Shown here: piece after piece, positions 34,362 to 42,972 of the stretch
How positions within the stretch are numbered: position 1 is the stretch's first letter
How the letters are laid out: each line of letters opens with the position of its first letter
Assembly: GCA_017996395.1 (NCBI GenBank)
Contig: JAGOHA010000008.1
Location: 10,368 to 53,759, forward strand
Length of the DNA stretch: 43,392 nucleotides
Source: Acidobacteriota bacterium
GTDB lineage: Bacteria > Acidobacteriota > JAAYUB01
Direction of reading: 5' to 3'
Translations under genes and position numbers: made by a program
Notes under the pieces: generated by a model
The model's input: the letters and a program-made list of their open reading frames with translations, nothing else
Databases searched by the model: none
What the model was told of the DNA's origin: nothing

Positions 34362-35906
34362 ATGCAGCGAAGCGTGCGTTCCTGGTTGATCCTGCTTGGG
34401 ACGATCGGGATCATCCTGACCCAACTGGTGTGGGCGGCCGCGCCCTGTCCGGCCACGCAGACGACCGGCGCGCCATCCGTCGAAAATCAGCTCATCGCCC
34501 TGACGCACCGCATGGGGAGCGACGAGCTGATGGGAACCGTGCGGGAACTCTGCGATCCGAAGTATGACGGCCGGCTCACGGGCACGCCCGGCTACGATGC
34601 GGCGGCCCGTTGGGTGACGGAACGGCTGCGCGAGTGGGGCTACCGACCCGGCGGCGAGGACGGACGGTGGACGCAGGAATTTCACAATCCCTACACGCTG
34701 GTCATGGATACCGGGGAATTGGCGCTGCGGCTGCCCGCCGGCGCAGACAGCTGGATCGAGAAGAGGTACCGGTACGAGGACGAATACTACCCCGGGGCGA
34801 CCTCCGGCACCGGCGAGGTCACCGCCGAGGTGATCTACGTGGGTTTCGGCATCTCCGCGCCGGAGCTCGGCTACGACGACTACGCCGGGGTGGACGTGCG
34901 AGGCAAGATCGTGCTGGTGGAGGTTGAAGCTCCGGTATCGCCGGACGCCGGCGCCGACGCGTTCCTGAAATGGCGCCCCTACACGTTTCACCAGTACAAG
35001 GTGGCCAACGCGTGGAATCATGGCGCCGCGGGGATGCTCTACCACTATCACATCGTCAACCCCAACTGCGCCTATATCCCAGGGCTTGGCTTGACCTACG
35101 TGAGCCGCGCGGTTGTAGACGACCTGTTCGCGGGGACCGGCCGGGACTGGAAGGGGACGATGGCGGGCATACGAAACGACCTGCAGCCGGCCTCATACGC
35201 CACCGGCAAGACGGTCCGGATGCGCAACTGCACCGAGCACCACCCGGCGGGCGTCGGCCGCTCGGTGATCGGCTGGCTCGAGGGGTCCGATCCCGCGCGG
35301 CGCCACGAGATCGTCGTGCTGACGGCCCACCTGGACTTCCTGGGTCGCAATCCCGAGCTGCTGGTGGGCGCCAACGACAACGCCTCGGGCGTGGCGGTGG
35401 TGCTGGCCGTGGCCCGGGCGCTGGCGCAGTCGCCGGTGCCACCCGAACGTTCGGTGGTGATCATCCTGTTCGGAGCGGAAGAGCAGGGCGTGCGGGGATC
35501 GGAATTCTACCTGGAGCAGCCGTTGTTCCCGCTGGCGCAGACGGTGGCCTGCCTGAACTTCGACGGCGTAGGCGTTGGTGAGGAGATCCGTGTCCTCGCC
35601 GGTTTGAATTTTCCAAAGCTCTGGGACTATTTCGACCGGGCCAACGGGCGCTGGGTGCACCGGGTCTGCCAGCCCTCGCAGACGGCGAACCTGGGACGTC
35701 AGCGCCTGGACGCCGCTCACTTCCTGAAAGCGGGGATTCCCACGCTCTCCTTCAGCACCGGCGGCGGGCCCGAGGGCGGACCGCCCACCTATCACACCAC
35801 CCGCGACCGGCCGGAGATCCTGAACCCGGAGATCATGGAGGATCTGGCGCGCGTCGTCTTTCGCGGACTCGTGGAACTGGCAGCGGACGATCGGCCGCTG
35901 CACTGA
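34362..35906 (+). CDS. Secreted M28 family zinc peptidase with PA domain
   Basis: 514 residues from the ATG at 34362, which has AAGGAGG five bases upstream. The signal peptide (about 1-27, LILLGTIGIILTQLVWAAA) is clear. A PA-like insert (VDVRGKIVLVEVEAPVSPDAG, NHGAAGMLYHYH) is followed by the M28 core with all expected ligands: TAHLDFLG (His), GANDNASG (bridging Asp), GAEEQGVRGSEFYL (Glu pair), LNFDGVG (Asp) and YHTTRDRPE (His). Unlike its paralogue at 3101-4696 the N-x-D position is intact. It should cleave peptides outside the cytoplasm. Upstream radical SAM genes are transcribed in the opposite direction. Confidence 0.91.
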   Translation: MQRSVRSWLILLGTIGIILTQLVWAAAPCPATQTTGAPSVENQLIALTHRMGSDELMGTVRELCDPKYDGRLTGTPGYDAAARWVTERLREWGYRPGGEDGRWTQEFHNPYTLVMDTGELALRLPAGADSWIEKRYRYEDEYYPGATSGTGEVTAEVIYVGFGISAPELGYDDYAGVDVRGKIVLVEVEAPVSPDAGADAFLKWRPYTFHQYKVANAWNHGAAGMLYHYHIVNPNCAYIPGLGLTYVSRAVVDDLFAGTGRDWKGTMAGIRNDLQPASYATGKTVRMRNCTEHHPAGVGRSVIGWLEGSDPARRHEIVVLTAHLDFLGRNPELLVGANDNASGVAVVLAVARALAQSPVPPERSVVIILFGAEEQGVRGSEFYLEQPLFPLAQTVACLNFDGVGVGEEIRVLAGLNFPKLWDYFDRANGRWVHRVCQPSQTANLGRQRLDAAHFLKAGIPTLSFSTGGGPEGGPPTYHTTRDRPEILNPEIMEDLARVVFRGLVELAADDRPLH

Positions 35907-35951
35907 CCGGCGGCGTGAACGCCGGCAGAAACCGTTTGTGGTCAGGGCAAA

Positions 35952-36461
35952 ATGGCGGAGTGGTTCACCTGGTATGACCTGGCGTTGCCCGCGGCCCTGG
36001 CGCTGGCGCTGGGCGGCGGCTTCATCGCGGCCGAACGGTGGCCGGCTCTTCGGACGGCGTACTATCGCTCCATCCGCTGGCTCCTGGCGCCCGTTGTGGC
36101 GGTTTCGGGACTCCTGACGCGCTGGGAACGGCGCCTCCGCCCGCCGCGGTGGAAGCTGTCCGGCGGATGCAACCGGTGCGGCGAATGCTGCGAACTGCTC
36201 GCGGTGAGCATCACCCCGTCATTGGCGCGGCATCCGGCCGCCGTACGGTTCGTGCAGCGGTTCCATGAGATGAACTACGGATTCGTCTATGAAGGCTACG
36301 AGGCGGGGAAAGGCCTGCTGTTTGGGTGTCCCCACCTCGGGCCCGACCGGCTCTGCCGGATCTACAGTCGCCGGCCGCGGCTGTGCCGCGAATACCCGTC
36401 GGCGTACGCGGCCTTTCCGCCGGACCTGCCGCCTGCTTGCGGCTTCCGCCTGGAGGAATGA
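35952..36461 (+). CDS. YkgJ-family CxxCxxCC cysteine cluster protein
   Basis: 169 residues. A hydrophobic segment at 10-22 may anchor it in the membrane. The signature CNRCGECCELLA lies near residue 75, followed by GCPHLGPDRLCRIYSRRPRLCREYPS and a last Cys at PPACGF, the eight-Cys set of the UPF0153/YkgJ family, which is thought to bind zinc or an iron-sulfur centre. Function is unknown in general. It lies 45 bases after the peptidase gene with only a weak ribosome site before the ATG. Confidence 0.85.
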   Translation: MAEWFTWYDLALPAALALALGGGFIAAERWPALRTAYYRSIRWLLAPVVAVSGLLTRWERRLRPPRWKLSGGCNRCGECCELLAVSITPSLARHPAAVRFVQRFHEMNYGFVYEGYEAGKGLLFGCPHLGPDRLCRIYSRRPRLCREYPSAYAAFPPDLPPACGFRLEE

Positions 36462-36498
36462 TCAATCCGCCCGTCCGGGCGCACATCTAACTGCCTGC

Positions 36499-36530
36499 GG
36501 ACCGGCTGCGGAAACATTGAGGGCCGGTCC
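36499..36530 (+). terminator. Hairpin with T-rich tail after the cysteine cluster gene
   Basis: An 8-bp stem (36499-36506 with 36523-36530) around a 16-base loop, followed by ATCGTTTATTAT. It lies between two same-strand genes and is the only hairpin in this window with a T-rich tail. The long loop weakens it. Confidence 0.4.
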
Positions 36531-36565
36531 ATCGTTTATTATGGTGAGCGCTCGGGAGACGTCCC

Positions 36566-37864
36566 ATGACCATTGTCCGGATTCTGATTCCTCTGGCCAT
36601 CCTGGTGGGCCTCGATATCTACGCGTACCAGGCGGTGCGGGTGATCGCCCGCCGGTGGGCGCCGCTCGGCTGGGCGCGGCGCGCCTACTGGTGGGTGCAC
36701 GGCGCGTTCTATCTGGCCCTGGTGGGCGCACCGCTGGCGGCGCTGGGGGGCTTCCGGTTGCCGCCGCGGGGCTACTACTACCTGATCACCCTGTTCGTGC
36801 TGATGTACGTCCCCAAGATCGCGGCGGCGGCGGTGCTGCTCCTGGAGGATGTCAGCCGGGCGGGCCGCTGGATCTGGCGACGCCTGGCGCGGCTGTTCCG
36901 CCCTGCGCCGCCGCCGGCGCCGGTGGCCGCCGCGGGGATCAGCCGGAAGGAGTTCCTGAGCCTGGCCGCCGTCTCCCTGGCCGGGATCCCATTTGCCGGG
37001 ATCGTGCACGGCGTGGTCCGCGACCGGTACGCGTTCACGGTCCGGCGCGAGCGGATCGTCCTGCCGCACCTGCCGGCGGCGTTTGGCGGCTTCCGGATCG
37101 TCCAGTTGTCGGATATCCATGTGGGCAGCTTCGACGACCTGGAGGCGGTCCGCGACGGTATTGCCCTGGCCAATGACCAAGGGGCCGACCTGATCGTCTT
37201 CACGGGCGACCTGGTCAACAACCTGGTGGACGAACTGGGGGCCTACCGCGAGGTGTTTGCGGCCCTGCGGGCGCCGCAGGGCGTGCTCTCCGTGTTGGGA
37301 AACCACGACTATGGCGACTACTACCCGTGGCCCGGTGACCGGGAACGGGCGATTCACTTCCAGCGCATGCTGGACTGCCATCGGGAACTGGGTTGGCGGC
37401 TTCTCCGGAATGAGCATGTGCTGGTCGCGCGGGGGGACGACCGCCTCGCTGTGATCGGCGTGGAGAACTGGAGCGCCCGGCGCGGCTTCAGCCGCTACGG
37501 CGACCTGGCCCGGGCGGTGCGCGACTTGCCGGACGTGCCGGTGCAGGTCCTGCTGTCGCACGATCCCACCCACTGGGACGGCGAAGTCCGGGAACGGTAC
37601 CCCCGGATCGACCTGACGCTGTCCGGTCACACCCACGGCTTCCAGTTTGGCGTGGAGACGCCGGGCTTCCGCTGGAGCCCCGTCCAGTACGTCTACCGCC
37701 AGTGGGCCGGACTCTACCGGGAGGGCGGGCAGTACCTCTACGTGAACCGCGGCTTCGGCCACATCGCCTTCATGGGCCGGGTGGGGATCCGGCCGGAAAT
37801 CACCGTGTTCGAGCTGGCGCGCGAGGCGCCCGACCACCGCCGCCTCGGGCCGGATCAAGCTTGA
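36566..37864 (+). CDS. Membrane-anchored metallophosphoesterase (YaeI-like)
   Basis: 432 residues. Four hydrophobic helices (about 5-20, 48-66, 72-90 and 129-146) precede a calcineurin-type domain. The dinuclear metal motifs are complete: LSDIHVG (D-x-H), FTGDLVNN (GD), LGNHDYGD (GNHD), LLSHDPTHW and SGHTHGFQFG (GHxH). Members of this group include UDP-2,3-diacylglucosamine hydrolase-like and lipid phosphoesterases, so a membrane lipid substrate is plausible but unproven. The ATG follows GGGAG about ten bases upstream. Its stop codon overlaps the -35 box of the cobalamin riboswitch promoter. Confidence 0.87.
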   Translation: MTIVRILIPLAILVGLDIYAYQAVRVIARRWAPLGWARRAYWWVHGAFYLALVGAPLAALGGFRLPPRGYYYLITLFVLMYVPKIAAAAVLLLEDVSRAGRWIWRRLARLFRPAPPPAPVAAAGISRKEFLSLAAVSLAGIPFAGIVHGVVRDRYAFTVRRERIVLPHLPAAFGGFRIVQLSDIHVGSFDDLEAVRDGIALANDQGADLIVFTGDLVNNLVDELGAYREVFAALRAPQGVLSVLGNHDYGDYYPWPGDRERAIHFQRMLDCHRELGWRLLRNEHVLVARGDDRLAVIGVENWSARRGFSRYGDLARAVRDLPDVPVQVLLSHDPTHWDGEVRERYPRIDLTLSGHTHGFQFGVETPGFRWSPVQYVYRQWAGLYREGGQYLYVNRGFGHIAFMGRVGIRPEITVFELAREAPDHRRLGPDQA

Positions 37865-37889
37865 CAGTCCAGCCACCGCTCTTTAGAAT
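37861..37889 (+). promoter_or_regulatory. Sigma-70 promoter of the cobalamin riboswitch transcript
   Basis: A perfect TTGACA at 37861-37866, 17-base spacer and TAGAAT at 37884-37889. The -35 overlaps the stop codon of the metallophosphoesterase gene. Start would be near 37896, about 20 bases before the aptamer. Confidence 0.78.
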
Positions 37890-37914
37890 CACGTCGGGTG
37901 TTTGAGCGAAACCG

Positions 37915-38076
37915 TTGACCGGTGCCCTCGGGCGATTTGGGAAAGTGGTGCGAATCCACTGCGGGCCCGCCGCTGTGACCGGGGACGAAGGCCGCAAGTT
38001 GCCACTGTCCGGACGGATTCCGGATGGGAAGGCGCGGCCGGAGGACGATCCGGGAGCCAGAAGACCGGCCGGTCGA
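37915..38076 (+). promoter_or_regulatory. Cobalamin riboswitch aptamer
   Basis: Conserved blocks appear in the right order: GGTGCC with the GGGAAAG core at about 37920-37946, GGTGCGAATCCACTGC, CCGCTGTGACCGGGGACGA, GCCACTG, GGGAAGGCGCGGCCGGA, and the B12 box GAGCCAGAAGACC at 38054-38066. The outer P1 stem pairs 37915-37922 with 38069-38076. It should bind adenosyl- or hydroxocobalamin and lower expression of the downstream transporter. Confidence 0.92.
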
Positions 38077-38142
38077 TGTTTTCACTGGACTCCTCGCGGA
38101 GACAGGATACAGTGATGCCCCGCTGGCTTTCCATTCTCGCTG

Positions 38143-38179
38143 GCCGGCCCGATGCTTTCGGGCCGGCGCTCATCGCCGG
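38143..38179 (+). promoter_or_regulatory. Mutually exclusive hairpins, likely riboswitch expression platform
   Basis: A perfect 10-bp stem (38143-38152 with 38158-38167, 5-base loop) overlaps a second 6-bp stem (38163-38168 with 38174-38179), so only one can form. A third short hairpin, CCGCCG-TT-CGGCGG, is at 38189-38202, 20 bases before the ATG. No T-run follows, so control by masking translation or Rho-dependent termination is more likely than intrinsic termination. Confidence 0.5.
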
Positions 38180-38222
38180 TCAAGTCAACCGCCGTTCGGC
38201 GGGACTGTCCCTGCCAAGGTCC

Positions 38223-39089
38223 ATGCGCAGCCGGTGGGCGCTGATCGTCCTGGCAGCCGCACTCTGGGCGGCGCTGCCGGCGGCGGCGCCGGCAACCGGC
38301 GCCCGCCGGGTGGTGTGCATGGCGCCCGCGTTCACCGAGATCTGCTTCGCGCTGGGCCATGGCGACGCCGTGGCCGGCGTGACCGACTACTGCGATTTTC
38401 CCGACGCCGCCCGGCGGCTGCCCCGCGTGGGCGGCTTCCTGAATCCCAACCTCGAGGCGATCATCCGGCTTGCGCCCGACCTCGTGCTGCTGGTGCCCGA
38501 GGAGGCGGAGCTGGCGCAGCGGCTGGGCGCGTTGGGGATCCGCGCCGAAGTCCTCTCCCTGTACACGCTGGCGGATATCGAGCGCGCCATGCGCGTCGTC
38601 GCCCGGCGGCTGGGCGATCCGGCGGCGGGCGAGGCGCTGGCGCGCTCGTGGCGCCGGGAACTCCAGGCAGTGGCGCGAGAGAGGTCGGCCGATGCGGCCC
38701 CCCGGGTGATGGTGGTCGTGGGGCGCAACCCAGCCAGCCTGAACAACGTGTTCGTGGCCGGTCCGAAGACGTTTCTCGGCGAGTTGGTGCAGCTCGCGGG
38801 CGGCCGGAACGTCTACCAGGGAAAGGTCCGTTATCCCAGCCTGTCCCTGGAGGGGATCGCCCACGCCGACCCCGAGGTGATCGTCGAGATGTACCCGGGG
38901 ATGAAGCTGGACGCCGCACAGATGGCGGCGCTGGCGCGCGACTGGGACCGGCTGCCCGCGCTGGCCGCCGTGCGGAGCCGGCGCGTGCATGTCCTGGATG
39001 ACGCGTACCTGGCCATCCCCGGCCCGCGGGCGGTGGCCATCGCCCGCGTCCTCCGCGAGTGCATGATCGGGAAGGGGGATCCGCGATGA
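38223..39089 (+). CDS. btuF: Vitamin B12 ABC transporter substrate-binding protein
   Basis: 288 residues from the ATG at 38223, where a clean Sec signal (RWALIVLAAALWAALPAAAPATGA) starts and AAGG lies upstream; an ATG at 38115 would place the riboswitch hairpins inside the gene. The fold is the helical-backbone periplasmic type: RVVCMAPAFTEICFALGHGDAVAGVTDYCDFP, LPRVGGF, EAIIRLAPDLVLL, and a C-terminal lobe with DPEVIVEMYPG. Identity as a cobalamin rather than siderophore binder rests on the riboswitch. Its TGA overlaps the ATG of the ATPase gene. Confidence 0.88.
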   Translation: MRSRWALIVLAAALWAALPAAAPATGARRVVCMAPAFTEICFALGHGDAVAGVTDYCDFPDAARRLPRVGGFLNPNLEAIIRLAPDLVLLVPEEAELAQRLGALGIRAEVLSLYTLADIERAMRVVARRLGDPAAGEALARSWRRELQAVARERSADAAPRVMVVVGRNPASLNNVFVAGPKTFLGELVQLAGGRNVYQGKVRYPSLSLEGIAHADPEVIVEMYPGMKLDAAQMAALARDWDRLPALAAVRSRRVHVLDDAYLAIPGPRAVAIARVLRECMIGKGDPR

Positions 39090-39883
39090 GCGCCGCGCTC
39101 CTCGACGTGAAGGACCTGGGCTACGCCCCCGAGGGGAAGCGGGTGCTGGCCGGCGTGTCGTTCGACGTGGGCGAGGGCGAGTTCGTCTCCGTGCTCGGGC
39201 CGAACGGGGCCGGCAAGTCGACGCTGCTCAAACACCTGAACCGGCTGCTGCCGGTCCGGGAAGGAGCGGTGCGACTGCGGGGCCGGTCGGTGGCCGACTA
39301 CGCGTTTCGCACTCTGGCCCGCCTCCAGTCGTACGTGCCGCAGGCCAAGGGCTACATCCCGCCGTACCGCGTGGCCGAGTTCCTGCTGATGAACCGGTTC
39401 CCCTACCTGCAGGCGCTGGGAGCGCCCGGACCGCGGGACCGGGCCGTCGTCGAGGACGCGCTGGCGCAGGTGGCCATGACCGAATTCCGCGACCGTTTCC
39501 TGGACACCCTGAGCGGCGGCGAGCGCCAGAAGGTGTTCATCGCCGCCGCCGTGGTCCAGGAGACGGACGTCATCCTGCTGGACGAGCCCACCACCTTCCT
39601 CGATCCGCTGCACGCGCAGGAGATTTATCAGCTCCTCGGACGGCTGCATGCGCCGGGCGGGAAAACGATTGTCATGGTCACCCACGACGTGAACGCCGCC
39701 CTGGCGCTTTCGAGCCGGCTGCTCTGTCTCAAGGCCGGCCGGGCGGTGTTTTTCGGTCCGCCGGCGGATTTTCTGGCCGGCCGGATTCTCGATAGACTGT
39801 ATGACACACCGTTCCGGCGCTACGAGTGCCCCGACGATCCGGCCGGGCCGCCCGCCTACCTGCCCGGGAGGTCCGCGCCATGA
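39086..39883 (+). CDS. btuD: Vitamin B12 ABC transporter ATP-binding protein
   Basis: 265 residues from the ATG at 39086, inside the ATGA overlap with btuF. All ABC motifs are present: Walker A GPNGAGKS, the signature LSGGERQK, Walker B VILLDEPT and the switch His in VTHD. The Q-loop segment reads YVPQAKGYIPPYRVAEFLLMNR, typical of the FecE/BtuD group. It powers import from the cytosolic face. The open frame reaches nine codons further up but overlaps btuF without a better ribosome site. Confidence 0.92.
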   Translation: MSAALLDVKDLGYAPEGKRVLAGVSFDVGEGEFVSVLGPNGAGKSTLLKHLNRLLPVREGAVRLRGRSVADYAFRTLARLQSYVPQAKGYIPPYRVAEFLLMNRFPYLQALGAPGPRDRAVVEDALAQVAMTEFRDRFLDTLSGGERQKVFIAAAVVQETDVILLDEPTTFLDPLHAQEIYQLLGRLHAPGGKTIVMVTHDVNAALALSSRLLCLKAGRAVFFGPPADFLAGRILDRLYDTPFRRYECPDDPAGPPAYLPGRSAP

Positions 39884-40890
39884 AACGCGCATCCCGCCGG
39901 CCGCTCTGGATCGCCGGACTCCTGGCAACGGCCCTGGTCGTGACGCTGATCCTCGCGCTCGCCGGGACGCCGGCCATCTCGCCGGCCCGGCTGCTGGATC
40001 CCGCCTTCGCCGGAAGCGCGGACGGGCGGATCTTCTGGCAGCTCCGTCTGCCCCGCGTCCTGCTGGGCTTTCTGGCGGGTGCGGCGCTGGCCATCGGCGG
40101 AATGGTTTTTCAGGCGGTGTTCCGAAACCCGCTGGCGACGCCGTTCACGCTGGGCGTGTCCACCGGCGCCTCGTTCGGGGCCGCCGTGGCGGTGAAGCTG
40201 GGACTGGTGACCGGACTGCTCGGATTCTCGTCGGTCAGCCTGTTCGCGTTTCTCGGCGCCGCGCTGACCGTGGGCATCATCTATCTGCTTGCCACCGTGA
40301 AGCAGGAGTTCTCCACCGAGGTGATGCTGCTTGCGGGCGTGGCGCTGAGCTTTCTGTTCTCCTCAGCCATCCTGCTCGTCCAGTACCTGAGCGATTTCAC
40401 CGGCTCCTACCAGATGGTGCGCTGGCTCATGGGCGACCTGAACGCGGTGGGGTTCCAGCGGCCGCTGCAGCTGGCGGCGGTGCTGCTGCCCGGCGCCCTG
40501 GTGGTGCGCTGGCTCTGCCTGGACCTGAACCTGATCCTGGTGGGGGATGACTTCGCGCGCAGCCGCGGGGTGGACGTGCGGCGGGTCCGATTGGTGCTGT
40601 TCGGCGTAGTCTCGCTGCTCACGGGGGTGGTGGTCTCGTTCTGCGGGCCCATCGGATTCATCGGGATGATGGTGCCCCACATCCTCCGGCTGCTGATCGG
40701 AGCGGAGCACCGGTGGCTCTTCTGGGGGAGCCTGCTCGGCGGCGGGATTTTTCTGGCGTGCTGCGACTGGGTGGCCCGCGGGCTCATCTTCCCGGCGGAG
40801 GTGCCGGTGGGGATCATCACGGCCCTTCTCGGCGGCCCCTTCTTCCTCTGGCTCCTCATCCGCGGCCGCTCCAGCCGGTACTTTATGTGA
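39880..40890 (+). CDS. btuC: Vitamin B12 ABC transporter permease (FecCD family)
   Basis: 336 residues from the ATG at 39880, overlapping the btuD stop as ATGA, with GGGAGG upstream. About ten hydrophobic helices fit the BtuC/FecCD fold. Family blocks are visible: LPRVLLGFLAGAALAIGGMVFQAVFRNPLATPFTLGVSTGASFGA near the N-terminus, GDLNAVGFQRPL, and CGPIGFIGMMVPHILRLLIGAEHR near the C-terminus. With btuF and btuD it forms a complete type II importer behind a cobalamin riboswitch. Confidence 0.92.
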   Translation: MKRASRRPLWIAGLLATALVVTLILALAGTPAISPARLLDPAFAGSADGRIFWQLRLPRVLLGFLAGAALAIGGMVFQAVFRNPLATPFTLGVSTGASFGAAVAVKLGLVTGLLGFSSVSLFAFLGAALTVGIIYLLATVKQEFSTEVMLLAGVALSFLFSSAILLVQYLSDFTGSYQMVRWLMGDLNAVGFQRPLQLAAVLLPGALVVRWLCLDLNLILVGDDFARSRGVDVRRVRLVLFGVVSLLTGVVVSFCGPIGFIGMMVPHILRLLIGAEHRWLFWGSLLGGGIFLACCDWVARGLIFPAEVPVGIITALLGGPFFLWLLIRGRSSRYFM

Positions 40891-40964
40891 CCGGCCGTCG
40901 AGCCGCGGCCGCGCCCGCCGCGTCCGCCGGACGGGGCGGGGGAATACAGCCCTGTCTGGCGATT

Positions 40965-40987
40965 GGCCGCGCCCGCCGGGCGCGGCC
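40965..40987. terminator. Bidirectional hairpin between btuC and the HdrD-like gene
   Basis: A perfect 10-bp stem (40965-40974 with 40978-40987) with a 3-base loop, touching the stop codon of the HdrD-like gene and 75 bases past btuC. Extremely GC-rich and without a T-run. Confidence 0.5.
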
Positions 40988-42327
40988 TACTGCGCGGGGA
41001 GGACCAGGGCTTCGGCGACAAGTTCGCAGACGGTCTTGATGGCGACGCCCAGTTTGTACTCCTTGTTCAACTCGGAGAGTTGGTCCATGCAGTTGTGGCA
41101 CGGCGTGGCCACGACCTTTGCGGCGGTGGCGCCGATCTGGTCCGCCTTGATCCGGCCGGCTTGCAGACGACGCTGGGCGTAACGGGTCATGGCCAGCTGG
41201 CCGCCCCCGCCGCCGCAGCAGAAATTCTTCTCCCGGTTGGGCGTCATCTCGACAAAATGCTGAACGGCGTGTCGGAGAACGAAACGCTGCGCCTCCACCA
41301 CGCCGCCGAGGCGCACCAGGTTGCACGGATCGTGGAGCGTCACCGGCTCAGTGTGCTTCGACGGATCCAGCGTGATCCGGCCGTCGCGGATGTACTCCGC
41401 CAGCAACTCCAGCACGCTCCGCACCCGGAAGGGGTAGCGCTTCGACAGCCACTCGGGCGCCGCCCAGCGGTTGGCGTTGAAGCCGTGGCCGCACTCGCCC
41501 AGGATCAGCTCCTGGCAGCCGAGGCGCTCCACGGTCCGCACCAGCCGGTCCGACAGCTCGCCGGCCACCGGCGCCTCGCCGCTGTACAATCCGTAATTGG
41601 TCACGTCGTAGTAGTCGGTGGCCAGCGTCCAGCTCTCGCCGGCGGCGTAGAATACCTTGCCGGCGGCCAGCAACGACAGGGGAAAGAATTTCGGCTCGCG
41701 CGGGTTGACGGTGTAGAGCATCCGCGCGCCGTGGAGGTCGAGGGGCATCCGGGCGGTCGGGTCGCCGGTTTCGGCCTGCAGCTCCTCCTCCAGCCACTGC
41801 ACCGTTTCCACCCAGTCGTTCTGGGCGATGCCCATGTTGTTGCCGGTGGTGTACGCGGTGGTGATGGTGGACTGCAGCTCGGGCGGGATGAGCCCGATGG
41901 CGGTGAGCGCGGCCCGGGCCGCGGTGATCAGCGCGGTGATGTTGAGCCCCACCGAGCAGTTCAGGTTGCAGCGGCCGCAGAGCGAGCAGCGGCCGAACAG
42001 CACGTCCACCCACTCGCGAGCCAGTGTCTCGTCCAGCTCCCGGGCGCCCACCCAGCCGGGGACGGTCCGGCCCAGCCGGGTGAAGTAGCGCTTGAACACG
42101 GCCATCACCAGGTTGACCTTGTAAGCCGGCGGGTTCTCCGGATCGGCCGAGGTGAGCGCATAGTGGCAGGTGTCGGCGCACAGCCCGCAGTGGACGCAGG
42201 CGTTCAGGTCGGCGGCGCCCTGGTGCCCCAGCGCGGCGCGGAAAGCCTCGACGGCTTTCTGGATGTCGGTGGAGGTGAGCCGCCCGAGACGCTCTTCCAG
42301 GATGTCTTTGGTGGGCTCGGCGGTCAT
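40987..42327 (-). CDS. HdrD/DsrK-like iron-sulfur (CCG domain) protein
   Basis: 446 residues from the ATG at 42327, which overlaps the membrane subunit stop as ATGA. Two CxxCxxCxxxC clusters (Cys44/47/50/54 and Cys114/117/120/124) bind [4Fe-4S] centres. The C-terminal CCG motif has Cys335, Cys370-Cys371-Gly and Cys410xxCys413, which in HdrB/HdrD/DsrK holds the catalytic cluster for disulfide or trisulfide reduction; an earlier CCG-like copy is degenerate (GECGH). With a NarI-like partner and DsrC next to it, this is most like DsrK, TmcB or HdrD, passing electrons between a quinone and a DsrC disulfide. The direction is unknown. No dsrAB is in view. Confidence 0.85.
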   Translation of the reverse strand: MTAEPTKDILEERLGRLTSTDIQKAVEAFRAALGHQGAADLNACVHCGLCADTCHYALTSADPENPPAYKVNLVMAVFKRYFTRLGRTVPGWVGARELDETLAREWVDVLFGRCSLCGRCNLNCSVGLNITALITAARAALTAIGLIPPELQSTITTAYTTGNNMGIAQNDWVETVQWLEEELQAETGDPTARMPLDLHGARMLYTVNPREPKFFPLSLLAAGKVFYAAGESWTLATDYYDVTNYGLYSGEAPVAGELSDRLVRTVERLGCQELILGECGHGFNANRWAAPEWLSKRYPFRVRSVLELLAEYIRDGRITLDPSKHTEPVTLHDPCNLVRLGGVVEAQRFVLRHAVQHFVEMTPNREKNFCCGGGGGQLAMTRYAQRRLQAGRIKADQIGATAAKVVATPCHNCMDQLSELNKEYKLGVAIKTVCELVAEALVLPAQ

Positions 42328-42965
42328 GGCTGCGACTCCCGCGGCCGCGGCGGCAGCACGCCCCGCCGGCCGAAAAAGATGCCGAACAGGATCCGGCTGT
42401 AGAAAAAGAAGAAGCAGTGGCGGATTTTCCCCAGCGGTATATATAGGAAGAGCAGGGCGGCCGTCGCCAGAAGGACGGCGTCCGCGCCCGGAATCCACAA
42501 GCTGGCGATGGCCGCCGCCAGCAGCAGGTCGACCAGCACGTTGGCGGCGAAATCGTCCGGGCAGCTGATGCCGCGGAGCACCGGCTTGACCGCGCGCTTG
42601 ACCAGCAGGCCGATCCCGCCGGCGGCGCCTGCCGCGAAGACGGCGGTGAGCGGAATCCTCCATTCTGCGGGCAGGGCGACGCGGATCATCACGGTGACGA
42701 GATAGCCCAGGGCGACGAACACCGCGCCGTGATACCCGATTCCGGTCAGGTAGGTGGGCAGGTGCCGGGCGGCGCTCTCCTTCCCCCACGGCATCATGCC
42801 GGGCCCGAAAGCGTAGACGATGCCCTTCAGGGAAACGCCCGCCGCCGCCGAATGGATCTCATGGCTGCCGAACCGGTACGCGCGGACGGTCTGGAAAACC
42901 AGCGCCGCCAGGCACCACGCGGCGGCGGCCAGCACGGCCAGACGGAGCGGATCGAGCCCGGCCAT
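42324..42965 (-). CDS. NarI/DsrM-like membrane cytochrome b subunit
   Basis: 213 residues with five or six hydrophobic helices. Candidate haem-binding His residues occur in GSHEIHSAAAG, ARHLPTYLTGIGYHGAVF and the final KIRHCFFFFYSRILFG, the last being the pattern of respiratory gamma subunits (NarI, DsrM, TmcC). It should exchange electrons with menaquinone and hand them to the HdrD-like partner on the cytosolic side. Start and stop overlap the neighbours closely: the DsrC stop lies 7 bases upstream and its own TGA overlaps the downstream ATG. Confidence 0.75.
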   Translation of the reverse strand: MAGLDPLRLAVLAAAAWCLAALVFQTVRAYRFGSHEIHSAAAGVSLKGIVYAFGPGMMPWGKESAARHLPTYLTGIGYHGAVFVALGYLVTVMIRVALPAEWRIPLTAVFAAGAAGGIGLLVKRAVKPVLRGISCPDDFAANVLVDLLLAAAIASLWIPGADAVLLATAALLFLYIPLGKIRHCFFFFYSRILFGIFFGRRGVLPPRPRESQP

Positions 42966-42972
42966 CGGCGGT

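Noticed and set aside
34154-34456. About 100-residue extension of the B12 radical SAM protein
   Set aside because: It overlaps two divergent promoter elements and the second M28 start; sequence lacks domain pattern and the ATG at 34153 begins a typical domain.
38115-38222. Earlier btuF start at ATG 38115
   Set aside because: It would place the riboswitch hairpins in coding sequence and put a hydrophilic stretch before the signal peptide.
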